This document shows positions 42,992 through 51,598 of a DNA stretch of 64,000 nt, piece after piece. This stretch comes from Algoriphagus marinus (GTDB lineage Bacteria; Bacteroidota; Bacteroidia; Cytophagales; Cyclobacteriaceae), in contig NZ_MSPQ01000003.1 in assembly GCF_001936475.1 (NCBI RefSeq), positions 62,001 through 126,000 on the forward strand. Reading direction: 5' to 3'. Under the pieces are notes generated by a model. That model had not been told where the DNA came from and made no database searches. It saw only the letters and a list, made by a program, of their open reading frames with translations. Numbering within the stretch: position 1 is the first letter of the stretch; each line of letters opens with the position of its first letter. The translations under genes and the position numbers were made by a program.

Positions 42992-44068
42992 ATGCTGGAT
43001 AAATTACAAGCTATTAAAGAACGATTTGAGGAAGTTGGTCAATTGATCGTAATGCCGGAGTCTATGGCAGATATGAGTAAGTATGCCAAGCTCAACAAAG
43101 AATATAAGGATTTGGAAAAAATCGTAAAGATCTACGATGAATACGTGCTTGTCTTACAAAACTTAACCAGTTCGAAGGAAATTTTAGATACTGAAAAAGA
43201 CGCTGAATTTCGCGAAATGGCGAAGGCTGAATTGGAAGAACTACGACCTAGGAAAATTGAGTTGGAAGAAGAGTTAAAACAACTTTTGATTCCCAAAGAT
43301 CCCAATGACTCCAAAGATTGTATTCTGGAAATCCGTGGAGGAGCAGGAGGAGATGAGGCGTCCATTTTTGCCGGTGATCTTTTTAGAATGTATGAGCGAT
43401 TCTGTGAATTGCAGGGTTGGAAACTGACAGTACTTGATTTGACTTTTGGGACAGCTGGTGGCTATAAAGAAATCATTGCCACCGTTTCGGGAGCAGATGT
43501 ATATGGGATGCTAAAGTACGAATCAGGTGTTCATCGAGTGCAGCGTGTTCCGGCCACAGAATCCCAAGGACGAGTGCACACCTCTGCGGCCTCAGTTGCG
43601 GTGCTTCCTGAGATGGATGAGGTGGAAGTCAATATAGATATGAATGACGTACGAAAAGACACTTACTGTTCTTCTGGCCCTGGTGGTCAGTCGGTAAATA
43701 CAACCTATTCAGCTGTTCGATTGACCCACAATCCAACTGGGTTAGTAGTAACTTGCCAGGATGAAAAGTCTCAAATCAAAAACTTTGAAAAGGCACTAAA
43801 AGTCCTTCGCTCTAGGCTTTATGAGATTGAATTGGCAAAGCATAATGACGCAGTAGGTGCCCAACGGAAGTCTATGGTAGGAAGTGGTGATCGCTCGGAT
43901 AAAATCCGGACTTATAATTATCCTCAGTCAAGGGTGACAGATCATAGGATCAATAAGACAGTCTATAACCTACCTGAGGTCATGGATGGGCAAATTGGTG
44001 AATTTATATCCGCATTGAGGTTTGCAGAAAACCTTGAAAAAATGCAGACAAGCGGGATTGAAGAATAG
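42992..44068 (+). CDS. prfA: Peptide chain release factor 1
   Basis: 358 aa. It recognises UAA and UAG stop codons: the PxT tripeptide appears as PAT (187-189), which marks RF1 rather than RF2. The catalytic GGQ is at 231-233 in SSGPGGQSVNTTYSAV. The rest is full length, with the coiled-coil N-terminus and the C-terminal DHRINKTVYNLPEVMDG. A single-gene unit. Because it reads UAG, it is relevant that one nearby gene (57317-58648) contains an in-frame TAG. Confidence 0.97.
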   Translation: MLDKLQAIKERFEEVGQLIVMPESMADMSKYAKLNKEYKDLEKIVKIYDEYVLVLQNLTSSKEILDTEKDAEFREMAKAELEELRPRKIELEEELKQLLIPKDPNDSKDCILEIRGGAGGDEASIFAGDLFRMYERFCELQGWKLTVLDLTFGTAGGYKEIIATVSGADVYGMLKYESGVHRVQRVPATESQGRVHTSAASVAVLPEMDEVEVNIDMNDVRKDTYCSSGPGGQSVNTTYSAVRLTHNPTGLVVTCQDEKSQIKNFEKALKVLRSRLYEIELAKHNDAVGAQRKSMVGSGDRSDKIRTYNYPQSRVTDHRINKTVYNLPEVMDGQIGEFISALRFAENLEKMQTSGIEE

Positions 44069-44152
44069 GTATACAATTTGTATAAAATCCCTTAGAAATT
44101 TATTTTTTCTAAGAATAGCCTATTATCTTGAACAATTAACAATCAAACTTTT

Positions 44153-44677
44153 ATGATTATTACTGGAGAACGAGGAATCAATTTGGTGAGCTGGAATGAA
44201 GCTCATTTTCATCAGCTCTATCCACTGGCTAATAATCCCAAGATTGCTATGAATCTACGCGATAGCTATCCTCAGCCCTATACCATTCATGATGCGAGGC
44301 ACTGGATTGAGCATAATCAAAAATTCAATCCTCCTCAAAATTTTGCAATTGAATTTGAAGGTAAGCTAGCAGGATCTGTAGGCTCAGAGCGAGGTAAGGA
44401 TGAGCTTAGAACGAATATGGAGTTAGGCTTTTGGGTAGGCGAGCCTTTTTGGGGCAAAGGAATTGCCACAGAAGCAATTAAACTTTACTCAGATTTTATA
44501 TTTCAAAAATTCGATATACAGCGAATCTATGCTCAAGTATATGATTTCAATGGTCAATCGATGAGCGTATTAGAAAAGGCAGGCTACTTCCCTGAAGCTA
44601 TTTTGAAAAAAGCGTTTATTAAAAATGGGATTGTAGGGGATATTTTTCAGTATGTGAGAATTCGAGGAGAGCAATAA
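44153..44677 (+). CDS. GNAT-family N-acetyltransferase (RimJ/RimL-like)
   Basis: 174 aa. It transfers an acetyl group from acetyl-CoA. Acetyl-CoA site GFWVGEPFWGKGIATEAIKLY carries the Q/RxxGxG/A-type loop (here WGKGIA), and the C-terminal part has RIYAQVYDFNGQSMSVLEKAGY, typical of RimJ/L-like enzymes. The substrate, whether protein N-terminus or small molecule, is unknown. It ends 6 bp before the end of the convergent propeller gene. Confidence 0.9.
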   Translation: MIITGERGINLVSWNEAHFHQLYPLANNPKIAMNLRDSYPQPYTIHDARHWIEHNQKFNPPQNFAIEFEGKLAGSVGSERGKDELRTNMELGFWVGEPFWGKGIATEAIKLYSDFIFQKFDIQRIYAQVYDFNGQSMSVLEKAGYFPEAILKKAFIKNGIVGDIFQYVRIRGEQ

Positions 44678-44683
44678 TCATCA

Positions 44684-47491
44684 TCAATTCACAATTACTT
44701 TGTATTGGCTTATTGAGTTCTTGCTCTGAAGCTGAATGATGTATAGCCCCTTTTTTAAATTCTCTATTCGAATCCGATCTATAGTTCCTGTTTGCTGAAA
44801 TGATTGGATTTCTTGACTTATAGAGTTTACCAAGAGTAGTGATTCCCAACTAGAGGAGCCTTCAAATTCAATGAAAATTATCCCGGAGGAAGGATTGGGA
44901 TAAATCTTAATTCCTGTGATTTCTTTTTCTGGCAGAGCTGTGATGATATTTACATTTACATCAAGAACTCTGGTAACTCCCTCATTACATTCATTTTGAG
45001 GGGTCACTTTCAGTTGAAAATCCCCTTCATTTTGCCACGTCACTAAAACTCGATTTGAGCCCTGACCTTGTTCAATGATGCCTTCGCCTGAAATTTCCCA
45101 TATAAAATTGACTTCATTTTGAAGTTCGACTTCATAGAATTGATCTCCAAGCCCTGTCTGGGATTCACCTACAATCTCACTAGGTTGAGGGGGGGCTGCT
45201 GTTACCAAGATAGGAAGCTCGATAGGGTTAGACTTTCCACAGATATTCTCTTGGGTTACTGAAACTAGCTGATTCCCCTCCAAGGACCATTCCACTAAGA
45301 TCGACGCACTTCCCTGACCTGAAGTAATCTCGCCTCCGGTGACTGTCCAACTATAAGTGACACCTGATTTGACAGGGACAGAGTAAGAATAAACGGATTC
45401 TTTACAGACTTTACCATCCCCGGTAATTTGTAGTTCAGAAGATGCCAAATCATCCACCAATACTTCCATAAAGGAAGTTTCACCATTACCACAGAAGTTT
45501 TGTCTGCTGACAAAAACTCCGTTTTTACCAGGAATAGTCCACATTACTTCAATTTCACTGCTTCCTTGACCGGCTACAATAATTCCTCCATCGACCCTCC
45601 ATACCAATTCAGAGCCATCAACTGGGCTATCCAAAATCGAATATTTTTGCATTGTTAGACAGCTATTCTGGGCACCAATTACTTCGCTCACATCTGTAGG
45701 AGGAACACATCTGTAATTCAGAATTGTACCATCTTCACCGACAGCAAATGCAACGACCGGGTTGCCTGCGCTTACTGAAGTCAGGTTTCTGGTTGTCCCA
45801 CTGGGAATTTCAACCCAAGTCTCTCCACCGTCTTTGGTTTGGAGTGTTTTTCCATTGTCGCCCACTACGAATCCAATGAATTCGTCCCAAAAATCTACAG
45901 AATTTAGATTCTCAGTTTCTTCCAATTCAATCCTTCTCCACGTCCTAGCTTTATCCTCTGACTTCAAAATCACCCCTGCATCTCCTACAATTATTGCGGT
46001 GGAAGAATCCACTTTAGCAAGCGCATTCAAATTTTCGGAGGTAAGTTTTGGAAGATTTTCCCAGACGTTTCCACCGTTTGACCAGCTGATTTGACCATTA
46101 TCTCCCATTGCAAAACCAACTTGAAAATCGAAGAAAGTTATATCGCGAAGGTTTTCCGAGGTGTTGGTTGCAATGTTTGAATCCCAAGTGCCTCCTGAAT
46201 CAAATGATCTTGCGATGTAGCCATTACTTCCTGCAATGTAAGCGACAGATGGAGCAAAAAGGTAAAAGCCATTAATAGTTTCACTAGTTTGAGCTGGGAC
46301 AGAAACCCAGCTTGATCCACTATTCCCAGTTCGATACATTTTGCCTCCTTCTCCTGATACATATCCAAAAGAAGTATTCCAAAAATCAAGACTCACTTGA
46401 TTCAAACTTTCCGGTAAGGGCCTACTGGTAAGACTTACCGCTCCATTTGTAGTTAAGAAAAATTGGCCATTTTCCCCTGAAATCAGGCCAGCTCTATCTG
46501 ATTTGAAATCGGTGCCTGAGAAATTGTTCCTTATTCCTGCGAGTCTTTGAGTATAGCTGCTTCCAGCATTAGTTGAGCTTATTAAATAACCATCCTGACC
46601 TATTGCCATCACCAAATTGGAGCTAGGTTTGAAGGCAAGAGCTATCAAATCTCTTTGATTTGTTGCCCCAAGGTTTACCTTAGCGAAACTCGCTCCAGAA
46701 TTGGTGGATCGTAAGGCGGTAGCATTTTCTCCAACTATAGTTATGATTCTAATGTCTATCGGACTGATGGATACTTTTCTCAGTTCGGTAGTTACGTTTG
46801 AGGGCGCGGCCGTCCATGATTCACCTCCATTGATGGTTTTCAGTATTGTCCCTTGATCTCCTACCGCATACCCGATTAGGGCTGTGGAGAAAGTTATCCC
46901 TTTCAGGTTTTGAGATTGTCCGGAATTAATTGAAATCCATTGTAATCCCCCATCGTAAGTCCGAAGGATTTTCCCTTCATTTGATGCTACAAAGGCAGTA
47001 TCCTGATTGACGACAAATAGGTCGTTTAAATTAAGGTTTGATCCAGAGAGAATAGAACTCCAAGTCTGGCCTGCATCTTCGGAGCGAAAAATTAGCCCGT
47101 TTTCACCAATGGCTATAATCTTGGTCGAGTTTGAAAAAGCGATACTCAATAAATTGGAAGTGGTGGGAGGACTGATTTTTATCCAATTCCCACCACCATC
47201 ACTGGTTCTAAAAATCAATCCATTTTCTCCTACAGCGACTCCAAGGTCCTTATCCCAAAAATCCACGTCCTTTAGTTTCCCTTCAAAGGTTATCGGATAT
47301 TCTTTCCAAGAGATTCCACCGTCTATGGTTCGAATTATTAAATTTTCCCCTACAATAAATCCTAATTCGGAATCTACCCAGTTTATGGATTCAAAGTCTA
47401 GTCCCCAACTTTGCATACGAGTCCAAGTTTGCGCCCAGAGGGAAATGGAACCAATAAAAAATAAGCAAAATAGAAGTAAGAATTTTCGCAT
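44684..47491 (-). CDS. T9SS-exported YCF48-like propeller and PKD-like protein
   Basis: 935 aa. Signal peptide (1-20, ending SLWAQ). Residues about 25-590 hold many YCF48/BNR-like repeats, each roughly 44 aa with a VGENGLIFRTSDGGxxW-like core. Three PKD-like beta domains follow (about 595-850; YSWTVTGGEITSGQGSASI). The C-terminal 75 residues (IKIYPNPSSGIIFIEF ... GLYIIQLQS) are a type A T9SS sorting domain, so the protein is moved across the outer membrane and attached to the surface or released. No catalytic residue is seen; a binding or structural role is likely. Its promoter box is at 47515-47522. Confidence 0.9.
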   Translation of the reverse strand: MRKFLLLFCLFFIGSISLWAQTWTRMQSWGLDFESINWVDSELGFIVGENLIIRTIDGGISWKEYPITFEGKLKDVDFWDKDLGVAVGENGLIFRTSDGGGNWIKISPPTTSNLLSIAFSNSTKIIAIGENGLIFRSEDAGQTWSSILSGSNLNLNDLFVVNQDTAFVASNEGKILRTYDGGLQWISINSGQSQNLKGITFSTALIGYAVGDQGTILKTINGGESWTAAPSNVTTELRKVSISPIDIRIITIVGENATALRSTNSGASFAKVNLGATNQRDLIALAFKPSSNLVMAIGQDGYLISSTNAGSSYTQRLAGIRNNFSGTDFKSDRAGLISGENGQFFLTTNGAVSLTSRPLPESLNQVSLDFWNTSFGYVSGEGGKMYRTGNSGSSWVSVPAQTSETINGFYLFAPSVAYIAGSNGYIARSFDSGGTWDSNIATNTSENLRDITFFDFQVGFAMGDNGQISWSNGGNVWENLPKLTSENLNALAKVDSSTAIIVGDAGVILKSEDKARTWRRIELEETENLNSVDFWDEFIGFVVGDNGKTLQTKDGGETWVEIPSGTTRNLTSVSAGNPVVAFAVGEDGTILNYRCVPPTDVSEVIGAQNSCLTMQKYSILDSPVDGSELVWRVDGGIIVAGQGSSEIEVMWTIPGKNGVFVSRQNFCGNGETSFMEVLVDDLASSELQITGDGKVCKESVYSYSVPVKSGVTYSWTVTGGEITSGQGSASILVEWSLEGNQLVSVTQENICGKSNPIELPILVTAAPPQPSEIVGESQTGLGDQFYEVELQNEVNFIWEISGEGIIEQGQGSNRVLVTWQNEGDFQLKVTPQNECNEGVTRVLDVNVNIITALPEKEITGIKIYPNPSSGIIFIEFEGSSSWESLLLVNSISQEIQSFQQTGTIDRIRIENLKKGLYIIQLQSKNSISQYKVIVN

Positions 47492-47514
47492 TCTTTAGAT
47501 TCAGGGATTTCAAA

Positions 47515-47522
47515 CAAAAATA
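47515..47522 (-). promoter_or_regulatory. -7 box of the T9SS propeller gene
   Basis: Minus-strand TATTTTTG matches TAnnTTTG, 23 bp upstream of the ATG at 47491. Confidence 0.5.
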
Positions 47523-47627
47523 CGTGATTTTGCTAGTTGTCAAAGTGGTATCTTGATATAGCTCGTTTAAAAGGCTGATTATGGATTTCTATTTTGATCC
47601 GAGATTTGTAGCTTTAGAAGAATAGAA

Positions 47628-48293
47628 ATGATAAGAAAAATGAAAGTATTAGTAAAACTGATTATTCCTGCACTTTTAATTTCTTCCTGCGGTCCTCAGG
47701 AGCGAGTTTCAAAAGAGGTATTTGAGGCAGTAAATGAGAAGATGGAAGTGAAAAAACTTTCAGATTTTGAAATTGTGCAGGAAGCAATGATCTGGGGAGA
47801 TTCGATTGCTACCGAAGCTCAAGTTCAATTGATCTCCAATCTGCAAAAAGCAATCGCTGACAAAGGAGTAGACGGTGCAGTTGAATTTTGTAATGTGAAT
47901 GCTACTCCTCTTCTGAATGAAGTTGCTGAAAAATATAACGTCAGCATTCGTAGGGCTTCAAATCGATACCGCAACCCGGCTGATCAACCCAACGAAGACG
48001 AGCAGCCACTGCTGGAAGCCTATGAATACAATGCGGAAAATGGGATCAAGAGCGAACCCAGTATTCAAAAAGTAGAGAATGGTGATGTATTGTTATATAC
48101 TAAAGCAATTGTAATTCCAGGTGCCTTTTGTCTGAGTTGTCACGGTGATCCAAGTAAGGAAATAGATTCCAAAACGCTTCAAAAGATTGATTCCATCTAT
48201 CCGAATGATAAAGCCAAAGGTCATCAAATTGGTGATTTAAGGGGAATGTGGTCTATTCGAATACCAAAAAAAGAAGTTGTAAACCGATTATAA
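47628..48293 (+). CDS. DUF3365-type haem-c lipoprotein
   Basis: 221 aa. Lipobox LISSC (C21). A DUF3365-like domain spans about 60-215 and carries one c-type haem motif, CLSCH (C168, C171, H172), in GAFCLSCHGDPS. Members are known from sensor proteins and cytochrome-like lipoproteins; whether it senses gas/redox or passes electrons is unknown. It precedes the sugar-handling gene set by 67 bp, same direction. A second Met at residue 5 is another possible start. Confidence 0.82.
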   Translation: MIRKMKVLVKLIIPALLISSCGPQERVSKEVFEAVNEKMEVKKLSDFEIVQEAMIWGDSIATEAQVQLISNLQKAIADKGVDGAVEFCNVNATPLLNEVAEKYNVSIRRASNRYRNPADQPNEDEQPLLEAYEYNAENGIKSEPSIQKVENGDVLLYTKAIVIPGAFCLSCHGDPSKEIDSKTLQKIDSIYPNDKAKGHQIGDLRGMWSIRIPKKEVVNRL

Positions 48294-48360
48294 ATCCCTT
48301 TGCACAAATCTGGATAAAATTTCTTAGCATCTAGTTGTATTTCAATTACCTATCAAACAT

Positions 48361-49341
48361 ATGAGTACTTTTCAAAGAACTTTTATTTTTCTGGGATTCT
48401 TGGGTTTTGCTGGCTATCTGGTCAGTTTCATTTCAAATAGGAGCTCTCTTTTTGAAGCCTATACCCAGAAAATTCCTGGTACTCAAGTGACTTTTGATAT
48501 GACTCCTATCCCAGAAGGTGAGTTTCTAATGGGAAATGATGATTCTAATAACCAAGATGAAAAACCCGCTCATAAGGTAAAATTAGATGCCTTTTGGATG
48601 GGTACTCATGAAGTCAATTGGGAAGCTTTCGAGCTTTTTTTGGATAAAAATTATGAGTTAGCTATCTCTGAGGAGCCGATAGGAGAGATTGTGGATGGAT
48701 TAAGTAGACCAAGTTTACCCTATCTGGACATGACTTTTGGAATGGGAAAAGAAGGAAAACCTGCAGTTGGTATGACCCAATATGGAGCTATTCAATATTG
48801 TCATTGGCTCTACCTGAAGACTGGTATTTTTTATAGACTCCCGACAGAGGCCGAGTGGGAATATGCTGCAAAAGCAGGGTCCAATTCTAGGTTTTTCTTT
48901 GGAGATGATCCAAGTCAGCTAATTGATTATGCCTGGATCAAAGAAAATTCAAAAGAATCTACCCAGAAAATCGGTACCAAAAAGCCAAATCCTTGGGGTC
49001 TTTATGATATCTATGGGAATGTTTTGGAATGGACGTATGATCTCTATGATCCTGAGTTTTATAAGAAATCAAATTCCCTAAACCCTCAGAACCCTCCGGT
49101 AAAACTCTATTCTAGAGTGGTAAGAGGAGGAAGTTTTGCTACAGCTGCAGATGAGCTTAGCGCTACAAAGCGTTTTCAAACCTCTCCGGACTGGAAGCGC
49201 ATTGACCCTCAAATCCCAAAAAGCCAATGGTGGTTTCCAGAAGCTCCCTTTTTGGGAATTAGGTTAGTGAGACCGCTCAATCCACCTTCGCCAGAATTAA
49301 TTAAGAACTATTATACCGCAAGCCCAATAACTGATTATTAA
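48361..49341 (+). CDS. FGE-sulfatase-fold protein, catalytic cysteines missing
   Basis: 326 aa. One N-terminal membrane segment (about 7-24) anchors it facing outwards. The rest has the formylglycine-generating-enzyme fold: IPEGEFLMGNDDSN, HKVKLDAFWMGTHEVNW, YRLPTEAEWEYAAKAG, NPWGLYDIYGNVLEWTYD and RVVRGGSF. The active-site Cys pair that follows RGGSF in true FGE is absent (FATAADELSATKRF); its only Cys is at IQYCHW. It cannot be a normal sulfatase activator; a structural or binding role is likelier. It starts the four-gene cluster. Confidence 0.85.
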   Translation: MSTFQRTFIFLGFLGFAGYLVSFISNRSSLFEAYTQKIPGTQVTFDMTPIPEGEFLMGNDDSNNQDEKPAHKVKLDAFWMGTHEVNWEAFELFLDKNYELAISEEPIGEIVDGLSRPSLPYLDMTFGMGKEGKPAVGMTQYGAIQYCHWLYLKTGIFYRLPTEAEWEYAAKAGSNSRFFFGDDPSQLIDYAWIKENSKESTQKIGTKKPNPWGLYDIYGNVLEWTYDLYDPEFYKKSNSLNPQNPPVKLYSRVVRGGSFATAADELSATKRFQTSPDWKRIDPQIPKSQWWFPEAPFLGIRLVRPLNPPSPELIKNYYTASPITDY

Positions 49342-49359
49342 ACCTAAAATAACCCAATC

Positions 49360-50673
49360 ATGAAAAACTCTAATTCCCGCAGAGACTTTATCAAAACCGG
49401 AGCCTTGGTGACCGGTGGAGTCCTTGCATCCCCATTTGTTCTTCCAGGCGCATACGCTGCTCCTGTAAATGAGCTCAAACTTGCCGTCATAGGATGTGGC
49501 GGAAGAGGAACTGGTGCAGTATTCCAGGCAATGGAAACGGGTCATCCCATCAAGCTGGTTGCGATGGCAGATGCTTTTAGAGACCGATTAGATAATAGCC
49601 ATAAATTGATTTTAGAAAAATATGGCGCAGCTAAAGTAGCTGTTTCTGAGGAAATGAAATTAGTGGGATTCGATGGTTACAAAGAAGCAATTGCAGCTGC
49701 TGATGTGGTGATTTTGGCTACACCTCCTGGTTTTAGGCCAATGCATTTTGAAGAAGCTGTCAAGCAAGGCAAGCAGATATTTATGGAAAAACCAGTAGCT
49801 ACAGATGCAGCTGGTATCCGGAGAGTATTGAAAGCTGCTGAGGAAGCAAAGGCTAAAAAGCTTAATGTAGTGGTTGGCTTGCAGCGCCATTATCAGAATA
49901 ATTATCGGGATACTATCGCCAAGATCCATGACGGTGCAATCGGTGAAATTACCGGAGGGCAAGTGTACTGGAATGATGGCGGTGTCTGGGTAAGAGAGCG
50001 TCAACCGGGACAGACTGAAATGGAATACCAAATGCGCAACTGGTATTATTTCAATTGGCTTTGTGGAGATCACATCACGGAGCAGCATGTGCATAATATT
50101 GATGTGGCTAACTGGGTTAAGAAAGGATATCCTGTAAAAGCGGAAGGTACTGGAGGGAGATTAGTGAGAACTGGAAAGGAGCATGGAGAAATCTTCGATC
50201 ACCACGTGGTATCGTTTACCTATGAAGATGGTTCTGTCATTCATAGCGAATGCCGCCATTTTCCAGGAGCTGCCAATCGGGTAGACGAGACATTTCAAGG
50301 CACCAATGGGCGAGCTTATCTAAGTGCAGGGAACCATGGTATTTTGACGGATTGGAAGGGGAAGGAACTCTACAATCACTCAAGAGAAAATCAGCCCAAC
50401 CCATATCAGCAAGAGCATGACGAGCTTTGGGCTACGCTTTTCAAAGGAGAATATAAATTTGCAGACGCAGAGAATGCCGCCAAAAGCACGATGACCTCTA
50501 TTATGGGACGTTATGCCACCTATTCTGGAAAACCATTGACTTGGGATGAAGCCTTAAACGGTTCTGTGGATCTTTTTCCGGAGAAATTGGCTTGGGATGC
50601 GATGCCAAAAATTTTACCAGGACCAGACGGTTATTACCCACATGCAATTCCAGGAAAAACTAAAGTGATCTAG
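49360..50673 (+). CDS. Tat-exported Gfo/Idh/MocA-family oxidoreductase
   Basis: 437 aa. An N-terminal Tat signal (SRRDFIKTG ... LPGAYA) sends the folded enzyme to the periplasm. The NAD(P)-binding Rossmann fold starts with LKLAVIGCGGRGTGAV, and the catalytic Lys sits in MEKPVAT. The C-terminal Gfo/Idh/MocA beta sheet follows. A tightly bound cofactor, as in glucose-fructose oxidoreductase, would suit a periplasmic place. Substrate is probably a sugar or polyol. It is 18 bp after the FGE-fold gene and 3 bp before a sugar isomerase-like gene. Confidence 0.92.
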   Translation: MKNSNSRRDFIKTGALVTGGVLASPFVLPGAYAAPVNELKLAVIGCGGRGTGAVFQAMETGHPIKLVAMADAFRDRLDNSHKLILEKYGAAKVAVSEEMKLVGFDGYKEAIAAADVVILATPPGFRPMHFEEAVKQGKQIFMEKPVATDAAGIRRVLKAAEEAKAKKLNVVVGLQRHYQNNYRDTIAKIHDGAIGEITGGQVYWNDGGVWVRERQPGQTEMEYQMRNWYYFNWLCGDHITEQHVHNIDVANWVKKGYPVKAEGTGGRLVRTGKEHGEIFDHHVVSFTYEDGSVIHSECRHFPGAANRVDETFQGTNGRAYLSAGNHGILTDWKGKELYNHSRENQPNPYQQEHDELWATLFKGEYKFADAENAAKSTMTSIMGRYATYSGKPLTWDEALNGSVDLFPEKLAWDAMPKILPGPDGYYPHAIPGKTKVI

Positions 50674-50676
50674 GCT

Positions 50677-51591
50677 ATGAAAAGAAGAGGATTTATAAAA
50701 AAAATAGGACTGGGAGGAGCTGTTTTGGGAGTTTCCGGTGCCACTAGCATTCCCTCTTTTGCGGGCAATAGTGCTGAGCCTACATTTAACATGGACTTTG
50801 CACCACATTTTGGAATGTTCAAAAATTCAGCTCCCGGAGGGATTTTTGATGAGTTGAGATTTATGGCTGATCAGGGATTTAGATCCTTAGAGGATAATGG
50901 TCTGCTTAAAAGATCTGTTGAGGATCAAACTAAAATAGGGAACATGCTCTCCGAGTTAGGCATGAGGATGGGCGTTTTTGTAGTAGATGGCGGAGATAAT
51001 TGGAAAACATCTCTTACAACTGGGAAGCAAGAGTTTATAGATACTTTTCTCGCTACTTGCCGCCAATCAGTTGAGGCAGCCAAGCGAGTCAATGCTAAAT
51101 GGATGACTGTGGTCCCTGGATTCTTTGATCGTAGTTTACCCATTGGCATTCAGACTGGGCATGTAATAGAGGCGCTTAGAAGAGGTGCTGAGATTTTTGA
51201 GCCACATGGCCTTGTAATGGTTCTGGAGCCACTGAGTGACACCCCGGAGCTCTTTCTGAGACATGCTGATCAAAGCCATATGATTTGTAAAGCTGTAGCT
51301 AGTCCTAGTTGCAAGATTCTGTATGATATCTATCATATGCAGCGGAATGAGGGAAATTTGATTGCTACTATGGATAAAACCTGGGATGAAATAGCTTATA
51401 TCCAAATCGGCGATAATCCTGGACGAAAGGAGCCAGGTTCAGGAGAAATCAATTTTGAGAATGTCTTTAAATTTATTCATGAAAAAGGGTTCAAAGGAGT
51501 GATGGGTATGGAGCATGGAAATGCTGGTCCGGGAATAGATGGTGAAAAAGCTCTAATTGCTGCATATAGAAAAGTTGATATAAAGAATTAA
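50677..51591 (+). CDS. Tat-exported TIM-barrel protein, hydroxypyruvate isomerase-like
   Basis: 304 aa. A twin-Arg start (KRRGFIKKIG) and a hydrophobic stretch to SFAG mark export. The mature part is an AP-endonuclease-2-type TIM barrel similar to hydroxypyruvate isomerase and sugar epimerases. Conserved blocks are MVLEPLSD, KILYDIYHMQRNEGN, IAYIQIGDNPGRKEPGSGEINF and GVMGMEHGNA, whose Glu, Asp and His residues bind the metal. It probably isomerises or epimerises the sugar handled by the preceding oxidoreductase. Spacing to the neighbours is 3 and 7 bp. Confidence 0.88.
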   Translation: MKRRGFIKKIGLGGAVLGVSGATSIPSFAGNSAEPTFNMDFAPHFGMFKNSAPGGIFDELRFMADQGFRSLEDNGLLKRSVEDQTKIGNMLSELGMRMGVFVVDGGDNWKTSLTTGKQEFIDTFLATCRQSVEAAKRVNAKWMTVVPGFFDRSLPIGIQTGHVIEALRRGAEIFEPHGLVMVLEPLSDTPELFLRHADQSHMICKAVASPSCKILYDIYHMQRNEGNLIATMDKTWDEIAYIQIGDNPGRKEPGSGEINFENVFKFIHEKGFKGVMGMEHGNAGPGIDGEKALIAAYRKVDIKN

Positions 51592-51598
51592 ATAAAGA

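Noticed and set aside
48361..49341. Functional sulfatase-activating formylglycine-generating enzyme
   Set aside because: The catalytic Cys pair is missing and no sulfatase gene is nearby.
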